A DNA stretch of 64,000 bases, from positions 35,340 to 99,339 of the forward strand of contig CAMZKL010000016.1 in NCBI GenBank assembly GCA_947311255.1, written 5' to 3'. The notes under the pieces are model-generated. The model was not told the DNA's origin and made no database searches. It saw only the letters and a list, made by a program, of their open reading frames with translations. Below, one piece after another: positions 1 to 10,711 of this stretch (position 1 is the first letter of the stretch; each line of letters begins with the position of its first letter). The position numbers and the translations under genes are program-made. This DNA is from an uncultured Chlorobiota bacterium. GTDB taxonomy: Bacteria; Bacteroidota; Bacteroidia; Bacteroidales; JAADGE01.

Positions 1-3000
1 AGCGGAATAGTCCACATTTTAGCTTTTGGGCTGTTATGAGAATTAAGTGTTAAGTTTTGAAGATGAATTGTTGAATAAATTCCAAATTCTTGATTAACAT
101 CTGTATTTCCATTCCCAAGAGTAATTGTTGTTCCGGAACTTAAATTACTTGTTGCAGGGTCAAGATATAAACTTGCAAAAGTAGGGTTAGTTTGTTGACT
201 TACAATTGTTAAACTTCCAGCAGTGTGTGTAAAATTACTTCCTGTATTTAGAATTTCAAAAACTCCTCTGTTCCCTTCGGGAGCAGAATTTTTACCAACT
301 ACAACTGTTCCGCCTGTTTGGATGTAATTTAATATGCCGGAAGTTGAGTTTAAACCTCTTCTGATTTGAGACCCAACTGTTAGAACTCAACTTGAAATTT
401 CTAGTGTTGCATTTCCAGATGATGAATATTGAATATAGTTATTTCCGTTATTTGCATTGTCGTCCATATTTACAGCACCTCCTGATATGAGTAATTTTCC
501 ATCAAGAAGAATACCTGTATCATCTCCCGAAGCATTTACTTGTCCTGCTCTAATTTCTAGTGCTGCTTCGACAGGGATTTCAAAATTGTCATCGCCGGTT
601 GTGAGGTCTATATTTATAGCTGCGTTATTAAGAATAAGTGTACCATTCTTCATTTCGAGTGCTTTTTTAACTCCTGCACCAAGAGTTGGTCCATTAAGGT
701 TAAAGTCATTTTGAAAAGTGAAAGTATTTGTTTGGTTAGTACCTTTATTCATTTCAATACGATACAAATCCATAATTGTCCCACCTGTATTTGTGTATGT
801 ATTGTTTGTTTCGCCATCTAATTCAAGGATTACACTAGTTCTATCTGTTGCTGTGAAAAGGTCTATATTATCTTCATTTATAATAATATCTCCTCCAACT
901 ATGAATCTGTGTTCTAATGTGCTTGCAACTCCCGGGTCATCCACCATTATAGGGTCAGAAATAACCACATTCCCTTTTACAGTAACTGTTACAGGACTTC
1001 CAGTAGCCGGGAAATGAAAATTACCTCTATTTGCTTGCCAATCTTGGTCTGTTATTCTTAAATTCCTTTTAATTAGAATATCATCTGCTGCAATAATATC
1101 GTAACAGTGATAGCCTGAAACTAAATCATAATTGATTACAAGGTTTGCTTGATCAATTGTATAATGTGCTGATTCAAAAAATACAGAAGGAGCTGGTTGA
1201 GGGATATTATTCATAGTGTAAGAAGAACCTCCTGAAGTTGTAAAAATTAGATATCTGGAACTGCTGTGAGAAGCAAAATCTCCAAAATCTCCACTAACTA
1301 CCGGACTTACATGCCTATTGAATGAAATTGTCCCGGTACCTTTTACTACACCAATATCATAAGGTACTGTATTTACGTAAAATTGTACTCGCGAGCCAGC
1401 ATTTGTAAGGTTTACCTCAGCTGGATTTTGTGAACTTGGTTGTGCTGTCCCTGCATTTGTATTATCAACATCCATAATATCACCAGCACTAATAATGACA
1501 ATACTTCCTGCTGTGGGCACTTGGTTTTCTACCCAATCAGCAGCAGTAGTCCACCTTCCACGATTAGGGGGATTTTTTGTATGAGCATTTGAGTGAAAAA
1601 TTGCAACAGTACCGGTAAACCTTGCAGTTACTCCCGCAGTATAGTTTGCTTTTTCAAGAGTAAAACCTGTATCAGTTTGCCCGTTAAATGTAATTCTGTT
1701 ATTTCCTGCATTTACACCTTCATTTTCAGGAACTGTTTCATCTTCATAGCTTCTTGTATAAGGATTCTCATCTAAAACTTTCCCTGCCACATAATTTGTT
1801 TCTGTTCCTACAATATCAGAATCATCATAATCAAACTGAACAGAAGTAACAGTTGGTAGTGTAGTAAAATCACTATAGCCAACTCTCCAATAATAATCAA
1901 GCAAATCGCCACTTCCTAAATTTGTTGTTTGAAGTTCGCCGTCAACAGGTCTTATTGTTATGTATCCGTCATCTGAAAAGTTGCTTACTATTACTCTAGC
2001 AGGAGTGTATCTGTTTGAAGTAGTTCTAGTTCCAAGAGGAAATGTATATGTCCCGTTTGCAGTTGTTAATATTGATATGCCGCCGTCAGAATGATTTCCG
2101 TCAGAATATATCATTCTATTAACATTTGCTTGATTACGTGTAAGATTGTTAGGAGTAGAATTGAGATGTAAATAATCAACTTTAAGATTATAGGATGCTA
2201 TATTATATAAACCCTGAAAAAATCCTATTCTTTTTATATAAATATCACTTGTAAAAGTAATAGTTCCTGTAGAGTTGAATTTTATATTTCCAAATAAAGC
2301 CCCATTTTCAGATAGAACTGTTAAATCTCCGTCTCTGAACATTACATATGCTGTTCTTGGAGTTGTTCCATGCGTATAAAAACCCAATTCACCAATTTTA
2401 GAAACAAAAACTCCTTGAAAAAGTCTAACGGATTGTCTTCCTTGGTCAAGAATTCCGCTTTCAATTCTGCAATCATTTACAACATGAACCAAACGATTGT
2501 GCCACTCAGCACCTACCACATTAGGGTCTTTGTTCGGATCTCCCATAACAGTTATTCTTGTCCCTTGTGATTTGTTCACTGTAAAGTTGTAGAAATATTG
2601 CTCATATCCGTCATCTGTATTATGCCCGATATATAATTCTCCATCTTCTGCTCCGTTGAAAATAGTTGTATTTGTTCCGTAAACATAAGAGGCCCCTTCT
2701 TCAATAGAAAAGTTTCGTCCTACTGTTAAGTTTTCATTGTTAGTAATAAAATCATTAATTGATGCCTCTAATGTTAAATCGTTTAATACAACAAGTGGTT
2801 GTGCCGCTAAATCGGCATCAGAATTTCCGTTAATATTTGTTCCTGCATCTAAAACATGGTCAGCTGAATTGCCGGCAGTATTTCTCATAATTAAATTATA
2901 AAAAGGTGCCGTCGAAGTAATTTTGAAATTATTTGTAGTTCCTGCAATCTCGGCAATTACTGTTCCGCCTGTTATATTTATATTTGAAGCATCAGAGCCT

Positions 3001-5717
3001 ATAAAAATACCTCCTGAATTAGAATCCGAACCATTTGCATCATATATATGTAATGTTCCTCCTGACATATTAAATACATTGCCAGGATAAGTCATTGAAA
3101 AGTGATAATAATTACCATTAGTATTTGTCGGATTAATTATATTTGCACTACCTCCTGATTGAATATAACTTCCTACATGAGAAGCACCTAGAACTGATGT
3201 TCTTATTTGATTTGCAGTTAATGTGCCACCTTCAACTTGTACTGAACCTGCACCTCTTAAAGTAAATCCTTGCGGAACAAGAGCTTCAAAAGTTCCTGCT
3301 GTAATTTTAGCAACACCATAAGGTACAATTGCATTGGAAGGTGAACTTGTTGATACTGTACCGCCGTCAACCCAAAGCATCGCAGCCTCTGAAATATTGT
3401 AATTACCGTTTCTGTTTAAATGTGGAATTTCAACATTGTTTCTAATACGAACAGTACCTCTTAATAAACCTAAAGCATTATTATTTGAAGCTAGTTGGGC
3501 AAGTCCGCTATGAGCCTGGTGTGCATATCCAAAAAGTTTAAAATTAGCTGTTGAACTTGCAGAGATTGATAATTCATAGGTCATATCAGTACCTTTATCT
3601 ATTTCAATTCTGTAAAAATTAGTTATTCCGTTGCAAAGTACTGTTTGATTAGAGTTGTTACTTAAAAAGTTAGCATCTACAATACCGTTTGTTGCTTCTC
3701 CATCGTAATATGCGGAAACTAAAGGTAAAGTCCTGTTTGTAAACTTAACAGTACCGTTGTTAGTAAAATTTCCATATATATTAAATTGATGCCTTGCATT
3801 TGCTGTGCCAGTTAAAATTTGACCAGTATTTTCAATAAAAACGTTTCCTTTAACAGTTAAATTTAAGTTTGTTGTTGATGCGTTGTCATTAATTTGGAAA
3901 TTTCCTGTCTCAATAACTAATTTTCCGTTAATTGTATAGTCTGCAAGTTGTGTTATTGTATTTCCTGGTGCTGATAAATCAACTTCCATATTGAAAAAAG
4001 TATGAGCAGTTGCTAAGTTGTATGAACCACCTTGCCATACAACAGTACCTTCTCCTTGTCCTGCTGAAACGAAATGGGTTGCATCTCCCAAAGGGAAATT
4101 ATCGCTTGCAAGTCTTATTCTTCCACTTCCATTTATTTTTGTAAAATTGTGTCCTGTTGTTGTTCCTATATCTAAAATTCCATCCACAACAATATCTGCA
4201 ACAATTTTATTGTTTGTTGTAATTGTAATGGTTTTACCGGTGTGAATAATGACTTTATCTCCTGAAAGTGGAATTTCATTAGCAGGATTGTTTGGCAATG
4301 AACCTGATGGGTCTAATGTCCAAAAAGTTGGAGTGTCCCAGTCTCCACTTGCAAGAGCATACCACGTTCTTCCTGCAACGCCTTCTATTGGACTGTTTGT
4401 TTGATTGTCAGTTCCTATGGTATAATAACCATCTGATAAGTTTGCATTTGCGATATTAAAAAAAACTTGGTCAGCATCTAAAGTTCCTTGCGATGCTACT
4501 GTAACTTTTGAATATGCACCTGTTGTGGCAGCTCTGTATAGTAGCACATAGTTTGCCACATTTGCAGGATATTCTCCGTCTGTTAGTGCTTCTTTAAAAT
4601 CAAATATAAGTTTAGCATCTATTCCATCAGTTGAGTTTTTTTTAATATACCACTGTCTTGCCCATGATGCTTGTGTACTTGCGGGTAAATCTCCTCCAGT
4701 ATAAGTTGTTGTTGAATTATTTGTTGTATTAGAATGTCCCAACATAAGATATTCTCCATTTGCAAGGGATGAATTCCATTCGTAAAGATATAATCCTCCG
4801 GAAGAAGTTTGAGTATGATTTCCATCTGCTTCTTGTCCAATACCTGCTATGTTATGCACATAAGAAGCATTGTTTCCTGTATATTTATCATTAGCAGGTG
4901 TTGCAAAAGCAAGATTATATTTTTCGCTTAGGTAATTTTCAACAATTAGTCTTTGTGCTGAATTTAAGAATGAGTTATACATAATTATTTCGGCAATTTC
5001 TCCTTGGAATGCTTGATTTGGAGCAAATGGTGCTCCGGTTCCGGAATTATCTTGTTCACCTCCAATAGCCAATCTTCCTCCTGAGGGAATAGAACCAGTC
5101 CTTGTTCCTGTATGTATTTGATTGCCATCTCTGTAATAAATAATATTACCTCCGCTACTTTTCCATTTGTGAGACATTATTTGCCAACTCCCCGAGTTAT
5201 AGTCAGGTTCACCTGCAGGAGGATTATAAACTCCTCCATTTATAAATGTCATCATATTATTGTTATCATATAACAGAAAAGCATTATCAACAGTTGAAGT
5301 ATTATATGAAATAAGTCCATCTCCAGAATCTGTAGTTTTATAAATCACAAAATTTGTTATTCCTGATGTTGGCATATCATTAAAAGGATCTATAACTATT
5401 CTGTTATTTACTTTTGAAAATTCTGCTCTTGGATGTCCATTAATATTTCCAGCATTATCTCTAAAAATTGGTGTAAACCCAGAAGTTAATTGAGTTAGGT
5501 TATTTCCATTTCCTGAAACATCATTCCAAGTTGCGAGGTCATTTCCATTTGTATAAGCCAATGTGCTAGCATCAAGCCAAAGTACATTTTTAGGTTGGCC
5601 AGCAGAACCATCAGTACTGCCAACACCACCTGGTCCTGTTTGAGAATAAAGATTTAAACTTAAAAAACTAATTAAAAGAAAGATAAAAGTTTTTTTAGGT
5701 TTTAGATTAATTTTCAT
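1..5717 (-). pseudogene. Giant secreted adhesin-like protein, interrupted by in-frame TGA, 3' end off window
   Basis: The gene starts at 5717 with a Sec signal peptide (residues 1-26, ending LNLYSQ) and reads open for 1776 codons. A TGA at 387-389 interrupts it. The same frame then stays open to the window edge (about 128 more codons) with the same composition, so this is one gene of more than 1900 codons. Residues about 45-270 look like a concanavalin A/LamG-type domain (LDAST, DVSGNGN, YRDGNQ motifs). The rest is T/N/G-rich beta-strand repeats of the kind found in Bacteroidota surface adhesins, with recurring SGGT/GGTL segments. A T9SS sorting domain would be expected at the C-terminus but lies outside the window. 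By alignment with an internal repeat (VEGGTLTANQIR), the TGA falls where Gly is expected, so GGA-to-TGA is the simplest event. The ligand is unknown. It could be expressed as a truncated product, or the stop could be a sequencing error. Confidence 0.75.
387..389 (-). other. In-frame TGA inside the giant adhesin gene
   Basis: Codon 1777 reads TGA. Downstream codons continue as VLTVGSQIRRG and onwards, including a TGGTVVVG repeat typical of this protein, with no further stop to base 3. The internal paralogous repeat has Gly at this position. Confidence 0.85.
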
Positions 5718-6065
5718 ATTTATAGATTTAATTGGTTAATATTATCTTTTAGTTTTATAAAAGAATATGATATATACTTCAAGTTCTGTGCCAAAGGGGA
5801 ATGTTTTAGGTAAACATAAGGTTAACAGATATTTTAAGTGATAGAGTTTATTTCAAATATTATATGATAGTACAGTTTTTTAGATAAAAGGTTGCATTAT
5901 TTTGACGAAAGGATAGTTTTATTACATAAATAGAGTGAATTAATGTCTTCAATTATTTTTGCAGTAATAAAAATAATAACTTAGGAGTGCAATTTTTAAT
6001 GGTAATTTATTATTTTTGCGAAAGTGGTAAGAATATAAATTTACGTATATAAAATACTAAAAAAA
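5718..6065. other. Divergent intergenic region between adhesin and iorA
   Basis: This is 348 bp of AT-rich sequence between divergent starts. I see two TATTTTTG hexamer-like -7 boxes on the plus strand (5954-5961 and 6011-6018) that could drive iorA. Neither has a clear TTTG box 19-21 bases upstream. No ORF, tRNA or hairpin terminator is apparent. Confidence 0.5.
6011..6018 (+). promoter_or_regulatory. Possible -7 box for iorA operon
   Basis: TATTTTTG followed by C matches the Bacteroidota TAnnTTTG -7 consensus and lies 48 bases before the iorA ATG. The -33 element is not recognisable, so this rests on one motif. Confidence 0.35.
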
Positions 6066-7676
6066 ATGGATAAATTACTTTTATTAGGAGACGAAGCAAT
6101 TGCACAAGCTGCAATTGATGGCGGATTATCTGGTGTATATGCATATCCGGGTACTCCCTCAACAGAAATTACAGAATATATTCAAAAGAATAAATACGCA
6201 AAAGAAAAAGGAATTCATAGCGAATGGTCAGCAAATGAAAAAACTGCTATGGAATCTGCAATTGGGATGTCTTATGCTGGAAAACGAGCAATGGTTTGCA
6301 TGAAACATGTAGGATTAAACGTTGCTGCTGATGCTTTTATGAATTCATCAATAACTGGTGTTAATGGAGGACTTTTAGTTGTTGTTGCAGATGACCCTTC
6401 AATGCATTCATCTCAAAATGAGCAAGATTCTCGTTATTTTGCTGATTTTGCTTTGATGCCAATATTAGAACCTTCAAATCAACAGGAAGCATATGATATG
6501 ATTTATGATGGGTTTGAATTATCTGAAAAGTTTAATACCCCAATCTTAGTTAGAATTACTACAAGGCTTGCACATTCAAGAGCTGGGATTTCTAGAAAAG
6601 GAGTAAAGAAAGAAAATGAAAATTCATTGCCCTCTGACCCTAAGCAATTCATTTTACTTCCATCAATTGCAAGAAAAAATTATAAAGTTCTTATAGGAAA
6701 TCAAGTTCATTTTGAAAAAGCATCAGAAGAATCTAAGTATAATCGATATTTTGAAGGAAAAGATAAATCATTAGGAATTATTGCTGCCGGAATTTCATAC
6801 AATTATCTTATTGAAAATTATGAAGATGGCAAAGCACCCTTTCCTGTATTAAAAATCAGTCAGTATCCTTTACCTTCTGATATGATAAGGAAAATTTATG
6901 ATGAATGTAAAGAAATTTTAGTGTTAGAAGAGGGTTATCCTTTTATTGAAAATAAATTAACCGGTGTATTGGGCGATAAAAAAATAAAAGGGCGTTTAAC
7001 AGGAGATTTACCTAGGGATGGAGAGCTTAATCCAAACCATGTTGCAGTTGCATTGGGATTAGAAGAGATAAAAAATGATGTTATTCCAGAAGTTTTAGAA
7101 GCTAGACCACCAGTATTATGCCCTGGTTGCGGACATACTGACGTTTTTAATGCATTGAATGAGGTTATGGCGGATTATGGATCAGGGAAGGTATTTTCTG
7201 ATATTGGTTGCTATACTCTTGCAGCATTACCACCTTTGAATGCAATTAATACCTGTGTTGATATGGGAGCTTCAATTACAATGGCAAAAGGTGCAGCAGA
7301 TGCAGGGATGAAAAATGTTGTTGCTTTTATTGGAGATTCAACTTTTACTCATTCGGGTATGACAGGATTATTAGATTGTGTTTATGAAAAAAGCCCTGTA
7401 ACAATTATAATTTCTGATAATGACACAACTGGAATGACTGGCGGGCAAGCATCCCATGCCGAACATGTTTTACATCAAATATGTAAAGGTTTAGGGGTTG
7501 AAGAGGAACATATAAGAAGTTTTATTCCTTTAAGAAAAAATCACAATGAAGCTCTTGAAATTTTAAGAGAAGAAATTGAGTATGAAGGAGTTTCTGTAAT
7601 TATTCCTCACAGAGAATGTGTAAGAACTTTGGAAAGAAAACATAAAATTAAAGCTAAAATTAAGAAAATGAAGTAA
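6066..7676 (+). CDS. iorA: Indolepyruvate:ferredoxin oxidoreductase, alpha subunit (short form)
   Basis: Predicted to oxidatively decarboxylate aryl pyruvates (indolepyruvate, phenylpyruvate) to aryl-acetyl-CoA while reducing ferredoxin, in the cytoplasm with IorB. The N-terminal pyrimidine-binding region (GVYAYPGTPSTEI, residues about 24-36) is followed by the CPGCGH motif at residue 352 and the TPP/Mg site GDSTFTHSG with DNDTTGMTGGQ at about 422-460. At 536 residues it stops at RECVRTLER and has no C-terminal cysteine-rich 2x[4Fe-4S] ferredoxin domain, which longer (about 600+ aa) IorA proteins carry. It is followed 69 bp later by iorB, with which it should form an operon. The enzyme is characteristic of anaerobic amino-acid metabolism, working either as peptide fermentation or in reverse for aromatic amino-acid synthesis. 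Confidence 0.92.
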   Translation: MDKLLLLGDEAIAQAAIDGGLSGVYAYPGTPSTEITEYIQKNKYAKEKGIHSEWSANEKTAMESAIGMSYAGKRAMVCMKHVGLNVAADAFMNSSITGVNGGLLVVVADDPSMHSSQNEQDSRYFADFALMPILEPSNQQEAYDMIYDGFELSEKFNTPILVRITTRLAHSRAGISRKGVKKENENSLPSDPKQFILLPSIARKNYKVLIGNQVHFEKASEESKYNRYFEGKDKSLGIIAAGISYNYLIENYEDGKAPFPVLKISQYPLPSDMIRKIYDECKEILVLEEGYPFIENKLTGVLGDKKIKGRLTGDLPRDGELNPNHVAVALGLEEIKNDVIPEVLEARPPVLCPGCGHTDVFNALNEVMADYGSGKVFSDIGCYTLAALPPLNAINTCVDMGASITMAKGAADAGMKNVVAFIGDSTFTHSGMTGLLDCVYEKSPVTIIISDNDTTGMTGGQASHAEHVLHQICKGLGVEEEHIRSFIPLRKNHNEALEILREEIEYEGVSVIIPHRECVRTLERKHKIKAKIKKMK

Positions 7677-7745
7677 AGATTTCATACAAAGAATATATTG
7701 AATTAAGTGAACTTTACATAAAAACAAAATCATAAAATAAATAAT

Positions 7746-8327
7746 ATGAAATCAGATATAATTTTATCAGGAGTAGGGGGGCAAGGCATTTTGTCAATTG
7801 CTGCAACAATAGGAACAGCTGCATTGCAAAAAGGTTTGTATATGAAACAATCTGAGGTTCATGGAATGAGCCAAAGAGGTGGCGATGTTTCATCAAATAT
7901 GAGAGTGTCAGACAAGCCGGTTGCATCAGATTTAATTGCAAAAGGAAAAGCTGATGTAATTATCTCGGTTGAACCGATGGAATGTTTAAGGTATATATCA
8001 TTCTTAAAACCAGATGGTTGGCTAATTACAAATTCAAAACCTTTCAATAATATTTCTAACTATCCGGATTTGGAAGATATTTTTAATGAAATAAGAAAAG
8101 TAAAAAATCATATAATAATTGATGCAGATGCAATTGCAAAGGAATTAAAATCTATACGATCTTCAAATATCGTAATGCTTGGTGCTGCATCGCCATATAT
8201 AGATATGGAATATGATAGTTTTAAGGATGCTTTGAAAGCAATTTTTGGTAAAAAAGGGCAAGAAATTGTTGATAAAAATATTGAAGCCTTGGATAAAGGA
8301 AGGGAATTTACTTTGAGTCAGAAATAA
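7746..8327 (+). CDS. iorB: Indolepyruvate:ferredoxin oxidoreductase, beta subunit
   Basis: This 193-residue protein belongs to the gamma/beta-type pyruvate oxidoreductase family. The start GVGGQGIL (about residues 9-16) and the following EVHGMSQRGGDVSSN segment are signatures of IorB. It supplies the second half of the heterodimeric 2-oxoacid oxidoreductase with the upstream iorA product. Its stop codon TAA shares one base with the ATG of the next gene (8325-8329), so the thioesterase-like gene is probably translationally coupled to it. The gene is the usual length for the family and I see no missing motifs. Confidence 0.92.
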   Translation: MKSDIILSGVGGQGILSIAATIGTAALQKGLYMKQSEVHGMSQRGGDVSSNMRVSDKPVASDLIAKGKADVIISVEPMECLRYISFLKPDGWLITNSKPFNNISNYPDLEDIFNEIRKVKNHIIIDADAIAKELKSIRSSNIVMLGAASPYIDMEYDSFKDALKAIFGKKGQEIVDKNIEALDKGREFTLSQK

Positions 8328-8794
8328 TGAGTTCTAAAAAAATGCAAAAATTATTAAGGCGGGTATCATGGTATCCGCCTTATTTAGGTGCAGGAATTAA
8401 ACTAAAAAAGTATAATAAAGATTTTACTTGTTTTGAAGTTGAGTTAAAAATGAGATGGTTTAACAAAAACTTATTTGGAACTCATTTTGGAGGTTCATTA
8501 TATGCAATGTCCGATCCATTTTTTGTTTTTATTGTGTTGAATTATTTGGGGCAAGAATATGTTATTTGGGATAAGTCTGCAAAAATAATTTTTATGAAAC
8601 CAGGAAAAGGAATTGTAAAAGGTGTTTTTAAAATTAAGAAATCAAGACTTCAAGAAATTAAAGAAGAAATTAATATTATAGGTAAAAATACATATATATT
8701 TACAGGAGAAATAAAAAATTCAGCAAATGAAATTGTGGCAAAAGTTGAAAAGGAAATTTATATTCGAAAAAAAGATTATAATAGCTTTCTTTAA
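8327..8794 (+). CDS. DUF4442-type hotdog-fold thioesterase-like protein
   Basis: This 155-residue protein resembles DUF4442 (hotdog superfamily, PaaI/YiiD-like). The conserved segment is NLFGTHFGGSLYAMSDPFF at about residues 45-63, where a G-T-H-F-G-G helix start is typical. Such proteins are often acyl-CoA thioesterases. The one-base overlap with iorB suggests it acts with IorAB, perhaps hydrolysing aryl-acetyl-CoA formed by the complex to the free acid. That substrate is inferred only from gene order. The 3' end overlaps the convergent glycosyltransferase gene by 4 bases. Confidence 0.75.
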   Translation: MSSKKMQKLLRRVSWYPPYLGAGIKLKKYNKDFTCFEVELKMRWFNKNLFGTHFGGSLYAMSDPFFVFIVLNYLGQEYVIWDKSAKIIFMKPGKGIVKGVFKIKKSRLQEIKEEINIIGKNTYIFTGEIKNSANEIVAKVEKEIYIRKKDYNSFL

Positions 8795-9792
8795 ACTTTT
8801 AAGCTCGCAGGTCTAATGCTTTCATCTTTTTTTCTGAAAATAAGCCTTCTAAAAATATTATATAAAATTCCTGCCCCATAAGAACATAATTGAATAAAAG
8901 AAGCAAAAACACTTAACACCCCAATTTTAATACTTTTGTTTTGAATACTTGCATCAGTAAAAAATATGATTGCAATTAATGAAAGAGATGCTAAATACAA
9001 ATAAAAAAGAAAAGGATTTATAAAAAATGAAATCCACCCTAAGGCAATGTAAATAACAAATAAACTTGGTAAAAAAAAGATTGGTTTTAAAGCAGTGCCA
9101 TGTCGCATTTGGAGGTCTATTCTTGCTTTACCATGTAAGAATAATTGAGTTGCAAATTTTTTAAAATTTATTTTTCTTTTGTGAAAAACTTTTGCATCTG
9201 GAATTAGAGATGTTTTATAACCTTTTGCATGAAGCCGCATACTTAAATCTATATCTTCGGCAACTTTTAAATTGCTGTATCCGTTTACTGAAAAAAAAGC
9301 ATTTCTTGAAACTCCCATATTAAAACCCCTAAGTTGATATTTGCCTGCATGTACTTTTTTTCCTCTAATGCCCCCTGTTGTGAGCATAGAAGTCATGGCA
9401 TAATTTATTGCTTTTTGAACATTAGAAAATGATTTTTCAGCATCATCGGGTCCTCCAAAACCATCAACTTTATTTTTTTTAAGAAACTGATTAACTTTTT
9501 TAATGTAATCCGGCGGAACAATACAGTCTGAATCAATAAAAATAAAAAAATCTCCTTTTGCATTTTTGCAACCAAAATTTCTTGAAGGGCTTATTCCAAG
9601 ACCTTTTTTGTGGAAATGAGTTACAGAAACTTTATCTGAATAGAAATTTACAACATCTTTTACAGAATTATCAGGACTAGCATCAACAATAAGAACTTCA
9701 AAATTACTTTCAGTTTGTTTTGTCATACTTTCAAGAAACTCTTTTACATCTTCTTTTCGCTTAAATGTGGGGATAACTATTGAGAAAAACAT
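8791..9792 (-). CDS. Family 2 glycosyltransferase, membrane-associated
   Basis: This 333-residue GT-A-fold protein begins with the GT2 signature FSIVIPTFKR. It has the nucleotide-sugar/metal DSD motif at residues 87-89 (FIFIDSDC) and an LRGFNMGVSR acceptor-side region. The later ED motif lies in KVAEDIDLSMRL. Two hydrophobic segments at about residues 240-265 and 285-310 suggest a C-terminal membrane anchor. It probably transfers a sugar onto a lipid-linked or cell-surface glycan. It is the last gene of a minus-strand group with the GNAT/FemAB-like gene and the POT transporter. Donor and acceptor cannot be read from the sequence. Confidence 0.85.
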   Translation of the reverse strand: MFFSIVIPTFKRKEDVKEFLESMTKQTESNFEVLIVDASPDNSVKDVVNFYSDKVSVTHFHKKGLGISPSRNFGCKNAKGDFFIFIDSDCIVPPDYIKKVNQFLKKNKVDGFGGPDDAEKSFSNVQKAINYAMTSMLTTGGIRGKKVHAGKYQLRGFNMGVSRNAFFSVNGYSNLKVAEDIDLSMRLHAKGYKTSLIPDAKVFHKRKINFKKFATQLFLHGKARIDLQMRHGTALKPIFFLPSLFVIYIALGWISFFINPFLFYLYLASLSLIAIIFFTDASIQNKSIKIGVLSVFASFIQLCSYGAGILYNIFRRLIFRKKDESIRPASLKV

Positions 9793-9829
9793 CTTTTAAA
9801 TAATATTAATGAAGTTATTTTTTGCAAAA

Positions 9830-10711
9830 CTAAAAAAGAAACCTTTTTCTGAAATTATAATAAGGATATTTTTTTGCTCCAATTTCATTTTGTAAGTTTA
9901 TGTGATTTGAATTTATTCCAAAGAAATCAAGAGTAACTGCAGTTTCAGAATTATTTTCAATATAGTTATTTATTAATCCGCATAGTGCTTTTTTGTTTTT
10001 TGCTTCTTTCGAGTGTACAGAATAAACAATATTTACAGTATTATGAGAAGAAATAAGCAGAATCGCTGCAATTAGTATGTTCTTATCGTTAAAAGCCCCT
10101 ATAATTTTACCTTTATTTTTTCTTAATGAAACTGCTGATAGTAATCTTAATTTATCATTTGTTTTTTTGTTGAAATTATCTTCAATAGAGGAAAGAAGGA
10201 CTAAACCATTAGGCAAAATACCGTTATTATAAGATATTTTATTTTTTTTTGCAATTTCAATGTCTTTGTTGAACTTCTTAGAAAATGACTTTTTAATTAT
10301 AGTGTAAGGACTTATTAAATCAAGTTTAAAAGATTCTTTTTTAGAATGCTTTACTTTTTCAAAAAGATTTAAATTCTCAGTTTCTATATTAATAAACTTA
10401 AAATTAGAATAAATTTTTTTTTGTATTTCAATTAATGTTTTAGAAGATATACTGTTTGAAATAAATAAATTTATTTTACTGAAAAAAACCGGTTGAAAAA
10501 GACCATATATTTTTGTAATGTTTTTAACAGGAAGAGGTATAACAGCAACATATTTTCCAACTATTATTGCGTCCCACTTTTTACAAACAGAATCTAGATA
10601 CCAAGAGTAAGCAAATGCACTTCCGTTTTGAGAATGTGAAATACATTTGTCCCATAAATTGTAATCTATATCTTTGTTATTTACGTATTTAACTTCCTTA
10701 ATGGAACTCAT
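9830..10711 (-). CDS. GNAT/FemAB-like acyltransferase family protein
   Basis: This 293-residue protein has the pattern seen in Bacteroidota FemAB/GNAT-type proteins. The N-terminal segment WDKCISHSQNGSAFAYSWYLD is followed by a WDAIIVG strand, a short LPLP turn, and a C-terminal half with YSVHSKEAKNKKALCGLI and LDFFGINS. Related proteins are thought to transfer amino-acyl or acyl groups in the cytoplasm, but the substrate is unknown. Its ATG lies immediately after the TAA of the upstream transporter gene (zero-base gap), so the two are very likely co-transcribed. It ends in TAG. The sequence is rich in Lys/Asn/Ile, like its neighbours. Confidence 0.6.
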   Translation of the reverse strand: MSSIKEVKYVNNKDIDYNLWDKCISHSQNGSAFAYSWYLDSVCKKWDAIIVGKYVAVIPLPVKNITKIYGLFQPVFFSKINLFISNSISSKTLIEIQKKIYSNFKFINIETENLNLFEKVKHSKKESFKLDLISPYTIIKKSFSKKFNKDIEIAKKNKISYNNGILPNGLVLLSSIEDNFNKKTNDKLRLLSAVSLRKNKGKIIGAFNDKNILIAAILLISSHNTVNIVYSVHSKEAKNKKALCGLINNYIENNSETAVTLDFFGINSNHINLQNEIGAKKYPYYNFRKRFLF

